Assembly (NCBI GenBank): GCA_963995525.1
Contig: OZ023206.1
Span: 48,245,585-48,309,584, forward strand
From: Escarpia spicata
Taxonomy: Eukaryota > Annelida > Polychaeta > Sabellida > Siboglinidae
Length of the DNA: 64,000 nucleotides
Direction: 5' to 3'
The notes under the pieces are model-generated. The model was not told where the DNA came from, did no database searches, and saw only the letters and a program-made list of their open reading frames with translations. Within the stretch, counting starts at the first letter, position 1, and every line of letters starts with the position of its first letter. This document shows positions 51,270 through 60,318 of this stretch, piece after piece. Made by a program: the position numbers and the translations under genes.

Positions 51270-51910
51270 GTATTTCGTCGATGACGAATCAAGTGCGTCG
51301 TGTTTTCCAGGTGGCATATTGTCACCTCCGAAGCATCGCGTTATTTCGGAAATGTCTTACCACTAATGCCTGCAGAACCATTGTGAACGTCTTGGTCATG
51401 TCACGTATTGATTACGGCAACGCAGTGTTATATGGTCTGCCGGAGATGCACTTGCGAAAGCTGTAGATGGTACAGAATTCCGCAGCAAAGAACTTTGCCG
51501 TCAGCATCAGTGACATTTGTGCAATATTGACAATCGGTTATGTACTTAGGTTGAAGTTATTTATGTATTTTTTTTAAATAATTAGCATATTATATGCATT
51601 TATATAATTTAATTTAAGCACATTATTTACTTTAGGTATTTAAACGGCTAATTCATTTAATTTATGTATAATATATACACTTGTAAATATATATATTGAT
51701 TTTTATTCAGGTTTATCTAACTGACATTTGATGTAATTTGTATATGCTACTTTTAAATCATATTCGTTTAACTTTCTATTTAATATTTCTATTTAATATG
51801 TTTTAGGTCATTTAATGTATTTTACTTATACTCTACGATTGTCAGCGCCTTTGAGCAGATTTGTTATCCGGACACACGGCGCTCTATAAATGCTTTATAA
51901 TAATAATAAT
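51270..51910 (+). mobile_element. LINE 3' end
   Basis: Frame 51,281-51,466 gives VRRVFQVAYCHLRSIALFRK, TNACRTIVNVLVMSRIDYGN and AVLYGLPEM, the RT thumb region of CR1/L2-like LINEs. The 3' UTR matches 23,230-22,836 and ends GGCGCTCTATAAATGC plus (AAT)n. Confidence 0.85.
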
Positions 51911-51919
51911 TTAAACATC

Positions 51920-53095
51920 ATGGCGTGCTCGCAGATACTCGTTGTTTGTTCATTGATAGGCCCTAACCACCACAGTGTTGAATTGTAAAACGATATGTGT
52001 CTTGCTGTGCTATTGTTACGAGGGTAGACATAATCATTATTCTGTCTGTGTCTTCTCCATATTGCCAAATCCATAACAAAAGGGCCGTTTTGTCGAAGAA
52101 TTCGTGAGATGTTCGTGGTTCTTGCGATTGTTAGGTTACTGATTACGAGCACGTTGCATTTTACGTTTCGAACAACTCATTATCCACATAAACGGGAACA
52201 TCTTTACATAATTATATTATTTGCAGTTGATTTTTTCGCCGCCATCCCTCCGTAACTTCACCTTATTTTTATCTTGAAAGGAACACATTCGAAAAGATTA
52301 TGGGGCACTATGGGGGCACATTGAAAAAAGTCTAGTGACTGGTCAAATTATAAAGGTCTAGGGACACGTGCACCTCGGGCTCTCTGGATACACCTGTGCG
52401 ATATGCAACGAGTGCACACAATTTATGTCGAAAATACGAAATATTACATTTGGAAACCAACGACAGTATTCACAGCTGAAAATATATACTAGCAACAAAT
52501 AGAAACTGTGCATAAGAAGGGGGGCACCGAAATGTAATGCAATGGATTGATTTTGCTTAATGTCGATTAACGTGAAACAGGAACATGTAGACTATACTAT
52601 ACTTTCATTGGAAAGTTACATAATGCAAGGTCAGGCAACGCCATTGTGTAAAAACAAAGAAAATGCGCCTGTTGCTACACATGTTTGGAGAGCTGCTGTT
52701 ACAACCAACTGGAAAAACACACGAAGCACAAGCCTGACATTCCACAAATGTGCCGTACCCATCTTATTTCATCAACGAGGTGCCGATGCACTGCAGTGAT
52801 CAAGGCATATGGAGGACACACCCGTTAGTAATCTTGTGACTTTCAAGTTTGCCGCTGAAACTTTGACACTAAAGACTAAGCATAAACATGAAAGCCATGG
52901 TGTTATTGTCACGTGAAAATAATTGCATAAATGTTACACTTAGATCACACTTTTGTGTGGACAGTTTAAACCACTTTTTTTAAACAATATAATGACATTT
53001 GTATCATGCACAGTTTCTTTTTGTGGCTAGTCCCTGGGGAACTACTCAGATTCAATGCAGACATTCGCTCTGCCTTAAGTTCCATCACACGGGAA
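51920..53095. other. AT-rich DNA, no gene seen
   Basis: Short frames only. GC content rises sharply from about 53,100, which I take as the approximate left edge of the virus-like block. Confidence 0.5.
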
Positions 53096-53099
53096 AATC

Positions 53100-53576
53100 A
53101 GAGGAGGTAACCACTACTACGAATACGGTCCAACTGATCCGTCGCCTGGAACGCGATGCGTACGCTAAACGCATCGTCGTCGGCGTCGTGCCTAAAGACG
53201 CGCTACTTACCACCGCCACAGCCACCACTTACCCGACGGCCTTAGTTTGTAACACCGACGACGGCGGCGAGCCGGGGGAGCACTGGGTGGCCGTCTACGT
53301 CGACCGGGGAGGCGTCGGCGAGTACTTCGATTCGTACGGTCTGCCGCCGCTGCACGCCGACTTACGCGCGTTCCTGCACCGTCACTGCGGCGACTCGTGG
53401 ACGTACAACGACAATCGGTTACAGAGCGTCGTCTCTAACGTGGGCGGACAATATTGCGTCGCCTACCTACTCCTCCGATGTCGCGGTATGCCGTTGACGA
53501 CGTTCCAGACCCTATTCGGCACCGATCGGGTGGTCAATGACTGTCTCGTATTCGATTGGCTAAAGCCATTGCATTA
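53100..53576 (+). CDS. Adenain-like cysteine protease (Polinton PRO)
   Basis: The open frame shows the adenain catalytic order: His in GEHWVAVYVD (53,281-53,283), Asp in EYFDSYGLPP (53,329-53,331), Gln in NDNRLQS (53,422-53,424) and Cys in GGQYCVAYLLLRCRG (53,455-53,457). The tail LFGTDRVVNDCLVFDWL is also typical. In adenoviruses and Polintons this enzyme matures virion proteins. The upstream part of the frame has no ATG, so the start is either lost or supplied by an upstream exon (an AG stands just before GAGGTAACC near 53,100). The stop is TAA at 53,574-53,576. It is convergent with the polymerase gene. All four catalytic positions are kept although the polymerase is broken. Confidence 0.85.
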
Positions 53577-53611
53577 AAGCTTCGCTTCGCTTTTACGTGT
53601 ATAATAGTAGT

Positions 53612-53617
53612 AATAAA
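53612..53617 (+). terminator. Poly(A) signal of the protease gene
   Basis: AATAAA 36 bp after the protease stop. Confidence 0.6.
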
Positions 53618-53649
53618 AAACGATGACAAAAAAATGTACGCAATTTTGT

Positions 53650-53655
53650 TTTATT
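53650..53655 (-). terminator. Poly(A) signal of the polymerase gene
   Basis: AATAAA on the minus strand, 113 bp after the polymerase stop and 33 bp from the opposing signal. Confidence 0.55.
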
Positions 53656-53660
53656 AACCT

Positions 53661-53687
53661 ACATACATACATACATACATACATACA
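53661..53687. repeat. (ACAT)n microsatellite
   Basis: Six to seven ACAT units between the two convergent genes. Confidence 0.9.
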
Positions 53688-53767
53688 GAACCCTACCCCT
53701 AGGCGGCCCCACCCCTAGGTTAGGTTAGGCGAGTTAGACGAGTTAGTTGTTGTTGTTCGTATACGAG

Positions 53768-56700
53768 TTAGACGAGTATCGTTGCCGTGGTAACGCCGTT
53801 GTCAAGCACGCGGCGTTTTGCGTAGAAGTAGCTCAACGCCGCGTGCTCTTGAAGGTACGTCAACACGGACGAGTCTTTCACCTGGAAGCCGCGATTCCAG
53901 CCGACGCCGCTGCATCGGTCGCGCAGTACGACGAGGAAAGTGTTCTCGTCGATGTCGGCGTTCTGACGTTTGCTCAGACCCTTCTTGCTGTTCTTCGTGC
54001 CGTTGTCGCCGCCGAAGCAGTAGTACGTCTTGCTGCACAGCGCCACGATTCCGTCGCCGCGCCACTCTTCTTTTAAGAGACCCGGCGTTCGACGATCGAA
54101 CAGACATCGGCGCGCGCAGCAGTCGACCCTCTCCGACGCCAGTCCGCCGACGCGGCATCGTACGTACGCGTCCACGTGCGCGTCGCAGCATTCGGCCGGA
54201 GACCAGAGCGGACGATTCCGGAAGTAGTGTTCGCGCAGCGCTTCCGTACGAGCGCGTCGATGTCGTGGCCCGCGAGGGCGATGTACGCCGAGTCGGTGTC
54301 CATAGCGCAGTACTGGAAGAGCGGGCGGGGATGTAGGCGTCGACAAAATCATAATAGAACTCGAGCATTCTCAATTTCGCGTATTGATACACGAAATAGC
54401 CGATTTGGATCGGCAGGCCGTAGACGACGGTGCGCTTATTCAGCGCCACCTCGTACAGTTCGTACTCGACGACGACGTCGAGTTGCCGGAAGCGACGGTT
54501 GTTGACGAGTTGCGAGGCGCCGATCGGTGTGGCGTACTTGATATCACGGTGCCGATCGACGCGCGTAATCGTTTTCCCGTACGAACTGTTGCCGAGTAGT
54601 TTAAAGGTGTCGGCGATGACCGATTTGTCGGGGTCGACGTCGCCCTTGCGTCGCGCCGTCGACACCGTGTCGCCGAAGCGGTGAAAGCACGCGATCGGCG
54701 TGTACTCGATCACCTGGTAGATGCGCGCGACGACGAGCCCGTGCTCCAGATACCAGCGTAGGAGGGGCGTGGCGAGCACGATCGCCGTGCCGAAGTAGCT
54801 ACCGACGAGCTTCCGTTGAGATGGGGTGAGTAGGTCGTGCGACTCGGCGTAGCGGCGCATGAACGGGCTGAGATCGTCGCGCGTGATATCGACGTTCTTG
54901 AACACGGGCTGCATTTTGGCGAACTTAGCGCGCAGCGCTTTCGGCACGGCGATATCGCACTGCACGAGGCCGAACAGAGAGCCGTCGCGTACACCCTCCA
55001 GTATCGTCGAGCGCGTAAGGGGGGACCGCTCCAGTTGCCATCGTGACGCGTCGGGCGGCGTCGGCGCCGCGGGGGGTCGCACGGCTCGACACTGGCACTC
55101 CCACATTTCGACGACGGCGTCGACGTGGCGGCGCAGGTAGACCGTCACGGCGATCGTCTCGGCGTACAGCATCGTCATCGGTCGAACGTTGACGGCGTTC
55201 GTCGTCACGTGCGTCTGGCACGTCGGGCAGCCGTGGAAGTAGCAGCCGTGAAATTGATACACCGTTCGCGTGGCGGCGCACCAACCGTCGACTCGGTACT
55301 TGCCGACGCGCTTCTCGCGTCCGTTCAACTGGTGCCGTATACGAGTGTCGGTTCGTTCCGCCTCGTACGTCAACCACTCCACGGCGATACGACCGTATCT
55401 GTGCACGCATTCCGCTCGAAAGCCGTTCTCAGCGGGTCGGCGCGTGTTCTAACCCGTCGGCATCTCCTGCATCATCGTCGATAGATAGAGGCCGTTCGCG
55501 TCATAGCCGACTATAGAACGATACGAGTTGTTGATGCCTCGAATCTACGTCACGCCGGCCTCGTGATGACGCGCGAAGATGATCGATGGCCCGCCGACGA
55601 TCTGCGACTGCAGTAGGCGGTGCAGGTTTTTGTTGGGTTCGTTGAACAGCGAGAAATGGATTGACAGCGGCAGGTCGTTGAATAGGTACAACAACGTCAA
55701 TCCCGGTACGCTGATGGCGTCCTTGAACATGTCGATCCGTTGGCAGCGATAGAAGGCGAACTGCCGCTCGAGGGCCTCGAGAAACGGCGCCACATCTCGG
55801 TTATTATACCACATTAGAAAATCGCGCATCGTCGTCATGCGCTCGTCACGCCATGCCGTCGCACAAATTTCGTACGCCTCTGCGGAGATTCCCTCGCGTT
55901 TCAGGTGGCTGTAGAAAGTCTCGCGCGGCGGCAGGACGGTCTCGTCCAGGCGCGTCAACGCGTCGATATACTCGTACGGAAAGTACCCCTTCGTTGCCGC
56001 GCAGCCGTACGCTTTCAGATAGCGCGCGTAGCTGACACCGGGCGCGAGGTAATTAGTTATATCGAGGAATTTCAACGTGGTCAGGCACATGTAATTCTTC
56101 TGTCGTTTAATGGTGAACCCCGACTATGTGTGCTGCGCGTCGTCGGTTATGAGCAGGCGGGTCAAGTACTTTTTGACGACATTCAAATCGTACTTACCGC
56201 TGTTGAAGCCCAGTACCGGCATTTGACGAAGGTGCGTCCACAGGCGGTCGGCGAGTGCGGCGTACGGTGACGCATCGTTGCCGTCGTCGCACCTTCGCCG
56301 CCGCCAGTCGTCATCGAGCGCGTCGAGCGCCTCGAAGACCGCGTCATAGCGGGGGCGCAGAGCCGCGCACGCCGCCGCGCTCACGGCTTCCAGGTCGTCG
56401 ATGAGGCGGCGCGCTAGTTCGGCCGAATCACCGGTCGTGACGTAACAGCGCGCCGCTTCGTGTCCGGGCACGTTCGACGCGACGCTCACGCTGAGTAGTT
56501 CGTGTCGCGCTAGCCACCGGCATTTGTCGGTATCCGGCGGCAGATCGTTGGCGGCAAAATAGCATTCAAAATCGAATGTCGCGCGGTACGGATAGTACCG
56601 CAGGTCGTCGCCGAAGTTGATGCCTTCGTCGTCGATCCGCTGAAATACTGACGGCGTCGGTCGGTAGACGCCGCCGGAAACACGTGACGAACGCCACCTT

Positions 56701-57863
56701 CCCACGTCGCTTCGTAACGTCGTAACTCCGAAGGGTACCGCCAGAGGGAGTTGCCGCATTTCGAGCACTTGTACGTTTTCGCGTACGCGCGCAGGTTGAT
56801 TATGTACGAGAAGTGCGTCTCGTACAGGTTGACGTTCAGGGTCGTGTGGTGCATTTCGAGCGACCGACGGACTAGTTCGGCGGCGCCAGCCTCCGTCAGT
56901 CGATAGACGGCGACGTTGATGCCGAAAACCGTCTCCACGCGTTCCAGTTCGTTCAGGCGCACGCCGCCATCGTTCGACGTTGTCGAGGCGCGGCAATAGC
57001 GCGCGTGCAGTTGTTTAGCGACTCGCGTTAAACGGGTCGAATTTATTCCGGGGTCGTTCCGCGTTCCGCGTTGTCGAACGCCTTGCAGGTGGAGGCCGAT
57101 GCACCGGAAGAGGCATAGATGATCGTCGTAGGGCGTTCCTCGACGATCGTTCGTCAACGTCACTACGTGCTTGTTGTTGCGCACGTAGTCGGGGAGCGCG
57201 GCTCCAACGCACCCGATGGGATGGTTTAGAATAGCGTTCACGAAGTAGGTGGCGTTCGTTACGCTCTCGACCACCCATCCCGATTCGGGACGCTGCGCAC
57301 GACGTCGAGGAAGCGTTCGAACGAACGGCTATCGGTAACGAGGGCGGGCGTTTCGAGGAGGCGACCGCAGCAGTTACAGGACGAATGAAAATAGCGGTAA
57401 CGACCCGACACCTTGTGGCGTAGCACGAAACCATAGCTCACGTTAATTTTAAACGCATTCTTTTGTTCGCTAAACATAACCCTCAGACGCGGTTCGAGCA
57501 CCCGCATACTCGTACATGCGGTCATTCGATATTGGTAGCGGGACTGTACGGTACCGCGCGCTATCGACGTCTCTATGCTACGTCGATGCTCGTCCACGAC
57601 GCGCTGTAGAGCGTCGTTGTCGACCGGTGGACTGGGACCATCAGGAGGTGGCGACACCTCCTGACGGCCGCACGTATCCCTCAGGTGTCGTAGCATAACG
57701 GCCCGCGTACTGTACTTTGCGCCGCATTTCGGACACTCGTCTTTTTACGCATAGCGCGTTATCGCTGCATCGTTTCGAACTCTTTGCGTGTCGCTCTAAC
57801 GTCGACTGTTTCACGAAATAAGTATCGGAATTTCGGACATTGCCATTTAGTAGGCGGCGGCAT
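53768..57863 (-). pseudogene. Protein-primed family B DNA polymerase (Polinton pPolB), broken
   Basis: About 4.1 kb, normal for the family. Order on the minus strand: ATG at 57,863 with a damaged zinc-finger region (WQCPK; ECPKCGAKYS..HLRDTC); NAFKINVSYGFVLRH; HLCLFRCIGLHL (57,130-57,095); YKCSKCGNSLW; ExoI RATFDFECYF (near 56,580); ExoII VLGFNSGKYDLNVV (near 56,190); ExoIII FLDITNYLAPG and ARYLKAYGC; motif A GYDANGLYLS (near 55,490); DGWCAATRTVYQFHGCYFHG; motif B KLLGNSSYGKT (near 54,590); motif C MDTDSAYIAL (near 54,295); LKEEWRGDGIVALCSKTYYC; stop at 53,768. Breaks: frameshifts near 57,800, 57,740, 57,290, 56,670, 54,325 and 54,240, and in-frame TAG at 56,124-56,126, 55,545-55,547 and 55,449-55,451. 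Motifs remain clear, so decay is recent or some breaks are sequence errors. The family copies linear DNA from a protein-bound terminus. Confidence 0.88.
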
Positions 57864-57894
57864 ACTGTTTGTGCTGCTACTTTTTCGAGTTCTC

Positions 57895-57902
57895 TATTTA
57901 TA
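57895..57902 (-). promoter_or_regulatory. TATA box of the polymerase gene
   Basis: TATAAATA on the minus strand about 32 bp upstream of the polymerase ATG, implying a very short 5' leader. Confidence 0.55.
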
Positions 57903-57915
57903 ACAGGGGTGCTGT

Positions 57916-58029
57916 GGTGGTGGATGTACGGACATGCGCAGTGGTGGTGGTGCTACCGTGTGTTAAATAACGTGGGGTGGTGGATGTACGGACATGCGCA
58001 GTGGTGCTACCGCGTGTTAAGTAACGTGG
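57916..58029. repeat. Tandem duplication upstream of the polymerase TATA box
   Basis: GGTGGTGGATGTACGGACAT followed by GCGCAGTGG and CTACCG(T/C)GTGTTAA(A/G)TAACGTGG occurs twice (57,916-57,975 and 57,976-58,029). Each copy has a CATGCGCA core, also found upstream of the OB-fold and spliced genes. Likely an upstream promoter element. Confidence 0.8.
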
Positions 58030-58113
58030 TGAGTGCTTTTTTTTCGAACCTAGTGTGTGTGTATGTGTGTGTTTTGTTAAGTAACTCGGAAACGGAACGT
58101 ACATTTTCAACGT

Positions 58114-58119
58114 TTTATT
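58114..58119 (-). terminator. Poly(A) signal (second)
   Basis: AATAAA on the minus strand, 126 bp downstream of the stop at 58,240. Confidence 0.4.
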
Positions 58120-58163
58120 AAGCGTACCGTACAACGTTTTCTTCCTATTAGCAAAGCGCTATT

Positions 58164-58169
58164 TTTATT
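58164..58169 (-). terminator. Poly(A) signal of the CxxC gene / exon ladder
   Basis: AATAAA on the minus strand, about 75 bp after the stop at 58,240. It could serve every transcript that runs through the ladder. Confidence 0.5.
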
Positions 58170-58222
58170 AAAACAAGCGCTGAATTTTTTGTAAATCGAC
58201 AAAGCAACTCTAGCAGTAATGT

Positions 58223-58807
58223 TCATGTGTTCATTCGGATTATAGACCGCTTCGGCACTGGATGTACACGTGGACGGCCGATTCCAGTAGTTCGCGCTTG
58301 ACGAAGTCGCGCCAGTCCGTGCCTAGCAGCCAGTCCGACACGAACTGGACCAGATACATTTCCCCCGCAGTGCAGTAGATGGACGAGACGCGTGAAGGTC
58401 GGTATCAACGATTGTTGTAGACACGTCTCCAACACGGCGTTGAAGTGCTGCGTGACGAATGCGGACACGTTGTCATAGCGCTGTGTGTACACACGAGTCG
58501 GCCGACCTGCACGATAGCCGACCATATGCACGTACGGGCAGCCTTCATTGACCTCGCACGCGCCGCATCGATCGCGCGCCCTCTCCAGAATCATCTCACT
58601 GAGGTGTTCGGCGAGGAGGGACATCGCGTGCCGCTCATAGCGACAGGCCAACTGACCCCGACCCGTCGCGACGACTTGACGTTGTATCACTTCCGGCGGT
58701 GTTGGCGTCATCAGGTACAGACTCTCGTATGTCGGCGGTTCGATGTGTGGTACGCCAAGCGCCTCCTCGATGAAAACGTCCAACTCGTTATCGCTACGCA
58801 CGCACCC
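58223..58807 (-). CDS. Unknown protein with CxxC...CPYVH motif (sixth acceptor of the ladder)
   Basis: After the acceptor ctttgtgctgtag the frame opens in phase 2 with no ATG at its start. It reads SDNELDVFIEEALGVP, PPTYESLYLMTPTPPEVIQR, ARDRCGACEVNEGCPYVHMVGY, then VTQHFNAVLETCLQQSLIP. CxxC, then Cys and His, suggest a zinc-binding knuckle. Near 58,365, at a GGGGGAAA run, the protein-like sequence moves to another frame (EMYLVQFVSDWLLGTDWRDF, AVHVYIQCRSGL) and stops at 58,240; the unshifted frame stops at 58,223. The gene is thus probably frameshifted near its end. Similar C2-H proteins of unknown function occur beside Polinton genes, by my recollection of the family; I do not assign a function. 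Poly(A) signals follow. Confidence 0.6.
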   Translation of the reverse strand, partial: GCVRSDNELDVFIEEALGVPHIEPPTYESLYLMTPTPPEVIQRQVVATGRGQLACRYERHAMSLLAEHLSEMILERARDRCGACEVNEGCPYVHMVGYRAGRPTRVYTQRYDNVSAFVTQHFNAVLETCLQQSLIPTFTRLVHLLHCGGNVSGPVRVGLAARHGLARLRQARTTGIGRPRVHPVPKRSIIRMNT

Positions 58808-58826
58808 CTACAGCACAAAGCATGTC

Positions 58827-58901
58827 CTACTGATCTTTACAACCACCGTCAGCATCTAGGAACTCACACATACATTCACGCCTGGTGCGCTGTCGTGCCG
58901 C
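58827..58901 (-). CDS. Ladder exon E (24 codons plus TAG)
   Basis: Acceptor TAATGTGTGTTTGTAG ends at 58,902. Open in phase 0 for 24 codons (basic start AARQRTRREC), then TAG at 58,827-58,829, 19 nt before the next acceptor. No ATG at the start, so it needs an upstream exon. Confidence 0.5.
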   Translation of the reverse strand, partial: AARQRTRRECMCEFLDADGGCKDQ

Positions 58902-58932
58902 CTACAAACACACATTATAATTAGTCCGCATC

Positions 58933-58965
58933 TCACTGTAATTTCGGTAGCCTCAGTGGCGCTTT
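58933..58965 (-). CDS. Ladder exon D (10 codons plus TGA)
   Basis: Acceptor TAATGTGTGTTTGTAG ends at 58,966. Phase 0 gives only 10 codons before TGA. Phase 2 stays open through exon E's acceptor, so this could instead be an alternative start of a longer exon. Weakest member of the ladder. Confidence 0.35.
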   Translation of the reverse strand, partial: KAPLRLPKLQ

Positions 58966-58981
58966 CTACAAACACACATTA

Positions 58982-59122
58982 TTATCTTGCGTCCCAGTCC
59001 AGCGGTGTTTGTACGAACGCCTCCGCATACGCTTTTGCACGCACCGCATTGTCGTTGTTCAGTAGTATTCTCTCGAACGCGGTGTGTTCACGTTCAAGCC
59101 TGGCGTACCGCTGCTCCGCCCT
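58982..59122 (-). CDS. Ladder exon C (46 codons plus TAA)
   Basis: Acceptor TAATGTGTGTTTGTAG ends at 59,123. Phase 0 encodes a charged helical segment (RAEQRYARLEREHTAFERIL) and YAEAFVQTPLDWD. It is clearly related to exon B (LNNDN / LANNE and YAEAFVQTPLD / YAEFASFVQTLLD), so the two arose by tandem duplication. No ATG anywhere in the exon. Confidence 0.55.
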   Translation of the reverse strand, partial: RAEQRYARLEREHTAFERILLNNDNAVRAKAYAEAFVQTPLDWDAR

Positions 59123-59144
59123 CTACAAACACACATTATTATGA

Positions 59145-59312
59145 TTAGTCCGCCCCTTTTTTAGCAACCCGGGCCAGCAGCACAGCATCTTTCGTCTCCC
59201 TATCCGCCACTTCCCGGTCCAGCAGTGTTTGTACAAACGAGGCAAACTCCGCATACCTTGCTCGCATCCTTTCGTTGTTCGCTAACATGTCCAGCTGTAC
59301 GCGACGCACCTC
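59145..59312 (-). CDS. Ladder exon B (55 codons plus TAA)
   Basis: Acceptor CATTTTTTTCTGTAG ends at 59,313, the only one with a T-run instead of the TGTGTTTG tract. Phase 0 encodes EVRRVQLDMLANNERMRARY, FASFVQTLLDREVADRE and VLLARVAKKGAD, mostly predicted helix. Its TAA lies in GGACTAATCAT, which also fits a branch-point sequence for the next acceptor. Confidence 0.55.
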   Translation of the reverse strand, partial: EVRRVQLDMLANNERMRARYAEFASFVQTLLDREVADRETKDAVLLARVAKKGAD

Positions 59313-59327
59313 CTACAGAAAAAAATG

Positions 59328-59462
59328 TCATGCTTTAAATAAGTTCGCTTCGTAAGCTGAGCACCATGCCATTATGTAGTTTTCGGCTATCTCGGCAAGT
59401 GAGCGCGCAGCCTCGTCACTCGTCGGTTTACGCGTCACCAACGCTACCAGCAGCTGGCACTC
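59328..59462 (-). CDS. Ladder exon A (44 codons plus TGA)
   Basis: Acceptor TTGTGTTGTTTGTGTAG ends at 59,463, 25 nt after the OB-fold gene's stop. Phase 0 encodes ECQLLVALVTRKPTSDEAAR and IAENYIMAWCSAYEANLFKA. Ends at TGA 59,328-59,330. It could be reached from the donor at 59,952. Confidence 0.55.
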   Translation of the reverse strand, partial: ECQLLVALVTRKPTSDEAARSLAEIAENYIMAWCSAYEANLFKA

Positions 59463-59487
59463 CTACACAAACAACACAATAAACACA

Positions 59488-60216
59488 TTAGTCATCGTCG
59501 TCGACGTAGTCGTCGTATCTCTTCAGTGTGCGCACCGTATAAGACGGCTCTCCTTGCCAAGTCGTCTTACGCACACTGAGCTCCACTCTCGTGCCGGTTA
59601 ACTCCAGCACGGTATCACGAAGGGCCTCCTCACTTAATTCATCCAAGTAGTCGGCCCGGTACTCAACGAGATTAGCCATTTGCGTGTCAAACAGCGTTAG
59701 CCAAAGCTCATCTTCGTCGTCCTCACCATCTCGCACCATAACACGTATCGCAAAGAAATTCTTCCCCACGCCCTGCTCACCGTGCGTTCGACATATCATA
59801 AATCCATCCTTGACTTTCTGATACAGCTTCCGCCGGCACCGGGAACATCCCCTAAAAGTGCACTTGTCGTTGTACGACACCGCTTCAAACAGAACTGGCG
59901 TCTTAATTTTATACACGCCATTCTGAACGCACGCTAGCTCCCTCACACTCACCAATGTAGCGCGCATCGACCCCTCGGTGCTGCACTCTCTTTCAAGCGA
60001 CGAACTCCGCGCCGCCGGCTTCCCCAAAGCCGCTTCGTCGGCCCCGCGCTTACGCCCCATCGACGGCGCGAGAACCACCACAGGGCGTTTAGCAGCAGGC
60101 GTTGTCCCCGCTGCTCCGGCTGATATCGACGGCTGCGGCTGGCCTCCGGTCACCTTCGACGCCTGCTTGCGTATTGCCTTAAACTTTTTCGGTGTCATCT
60201 CGGTAGCGTCGGCCAT
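59488..60216 (-). CDS. RPA-like zinc-ribbon OB-fold protein (candidate ssDNA-binding protein)
   Basis: ATG at 60,216 in good context (CAACAATGG), 57 bp before it a TATA box; 242 codons. Residues 1-88 are low-complexity and basic (TPKKFKAIRKQ; MGRKRGAD), possibly carrying a nuclear signal. Residues 89-235 look like the zinc-containing OB fold of RPA1: TPVLFEAVSYNDKC, GCSRCRRKLYQ, GFMICRTH (C124, C127, C142, H145 as a CxxC-x14-CxxH ribbon), FFAIRVMVRDG, ELWLTLFDTQMANLV. The carboxyl tail is acidic (YDDYVDDDD), as in many phage and viral single-strand binders. Protein-primed replicons need such a protein, so a role beside the polymerase is likely but inferred. A GTGAGT donor sits after codon 88. 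Intact frame, unlike the polymerase. Confidence 0.7.
   Translation of the reverse strand: MADATEMTPKKFKAIRKQASKVTGGQPQPSISAGAAGTTPAAKRPVVVLAPSMGRKRGADEAALGKPAARSSSLERECSTEGSMRATLVSVRELACVQNGVYKIKTPVLFEAVSYNDKCTFRGCSRCRRKLYQKVKDGFMICRTHGEQGVGKNFFAIRVMVRDGEDDEDELWLTLFDTQMANLVEYRADYLDELSEEALRDTVLELTGTRVELSVRKTTWQGEPSYTVRTLKRYDDYVDDDD
59951..59953 (-). other. Candidate internal 5' splice site in the OB-fold gene
   Basis: TTG|GTGAGTG on the minus strand, exactly after codon 88 (phase 0), at the border between the disordered amino region and the OB fold. Phase and direction fit ladder exons A-E. Confidence 0.5.
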
Positions 60217-60267
60217 TGTTGCTGCGGGAGGACGTCTGCTGCGGCTGTAATAAGTTAGACCACTTGC

Positions 60268-60273
60268 TTTATA
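60268..60273 (-). promoter_or_regulatory. TATA box of the OB-fold gene
   Basis: GTATAAAGC on the minus strand, 52-57 bp upstream of the ATG at 60,216. Confidence 0.55.
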
Positions 60274-60318
60274 CAAACATAGCAATTTTTCAATCGTTTT
60301 GTACCCTCACAACATATG

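Noticed and set aside
53802..55140. Several overlapping Arg/Ser-rich frames on both strands
   Set aside because: Shadows of the GC-rich polymerase gene; they lack motifs and overlap it fully.
58807..59490. Spliced-leader trans-splicing to explain the ladder
   Set aside because: Trans-splicing would need an ATG in each exon or in the leader; exons lack one, and a cis donor of the right phase lies just upstream, so cis alternative splicing is preferred.
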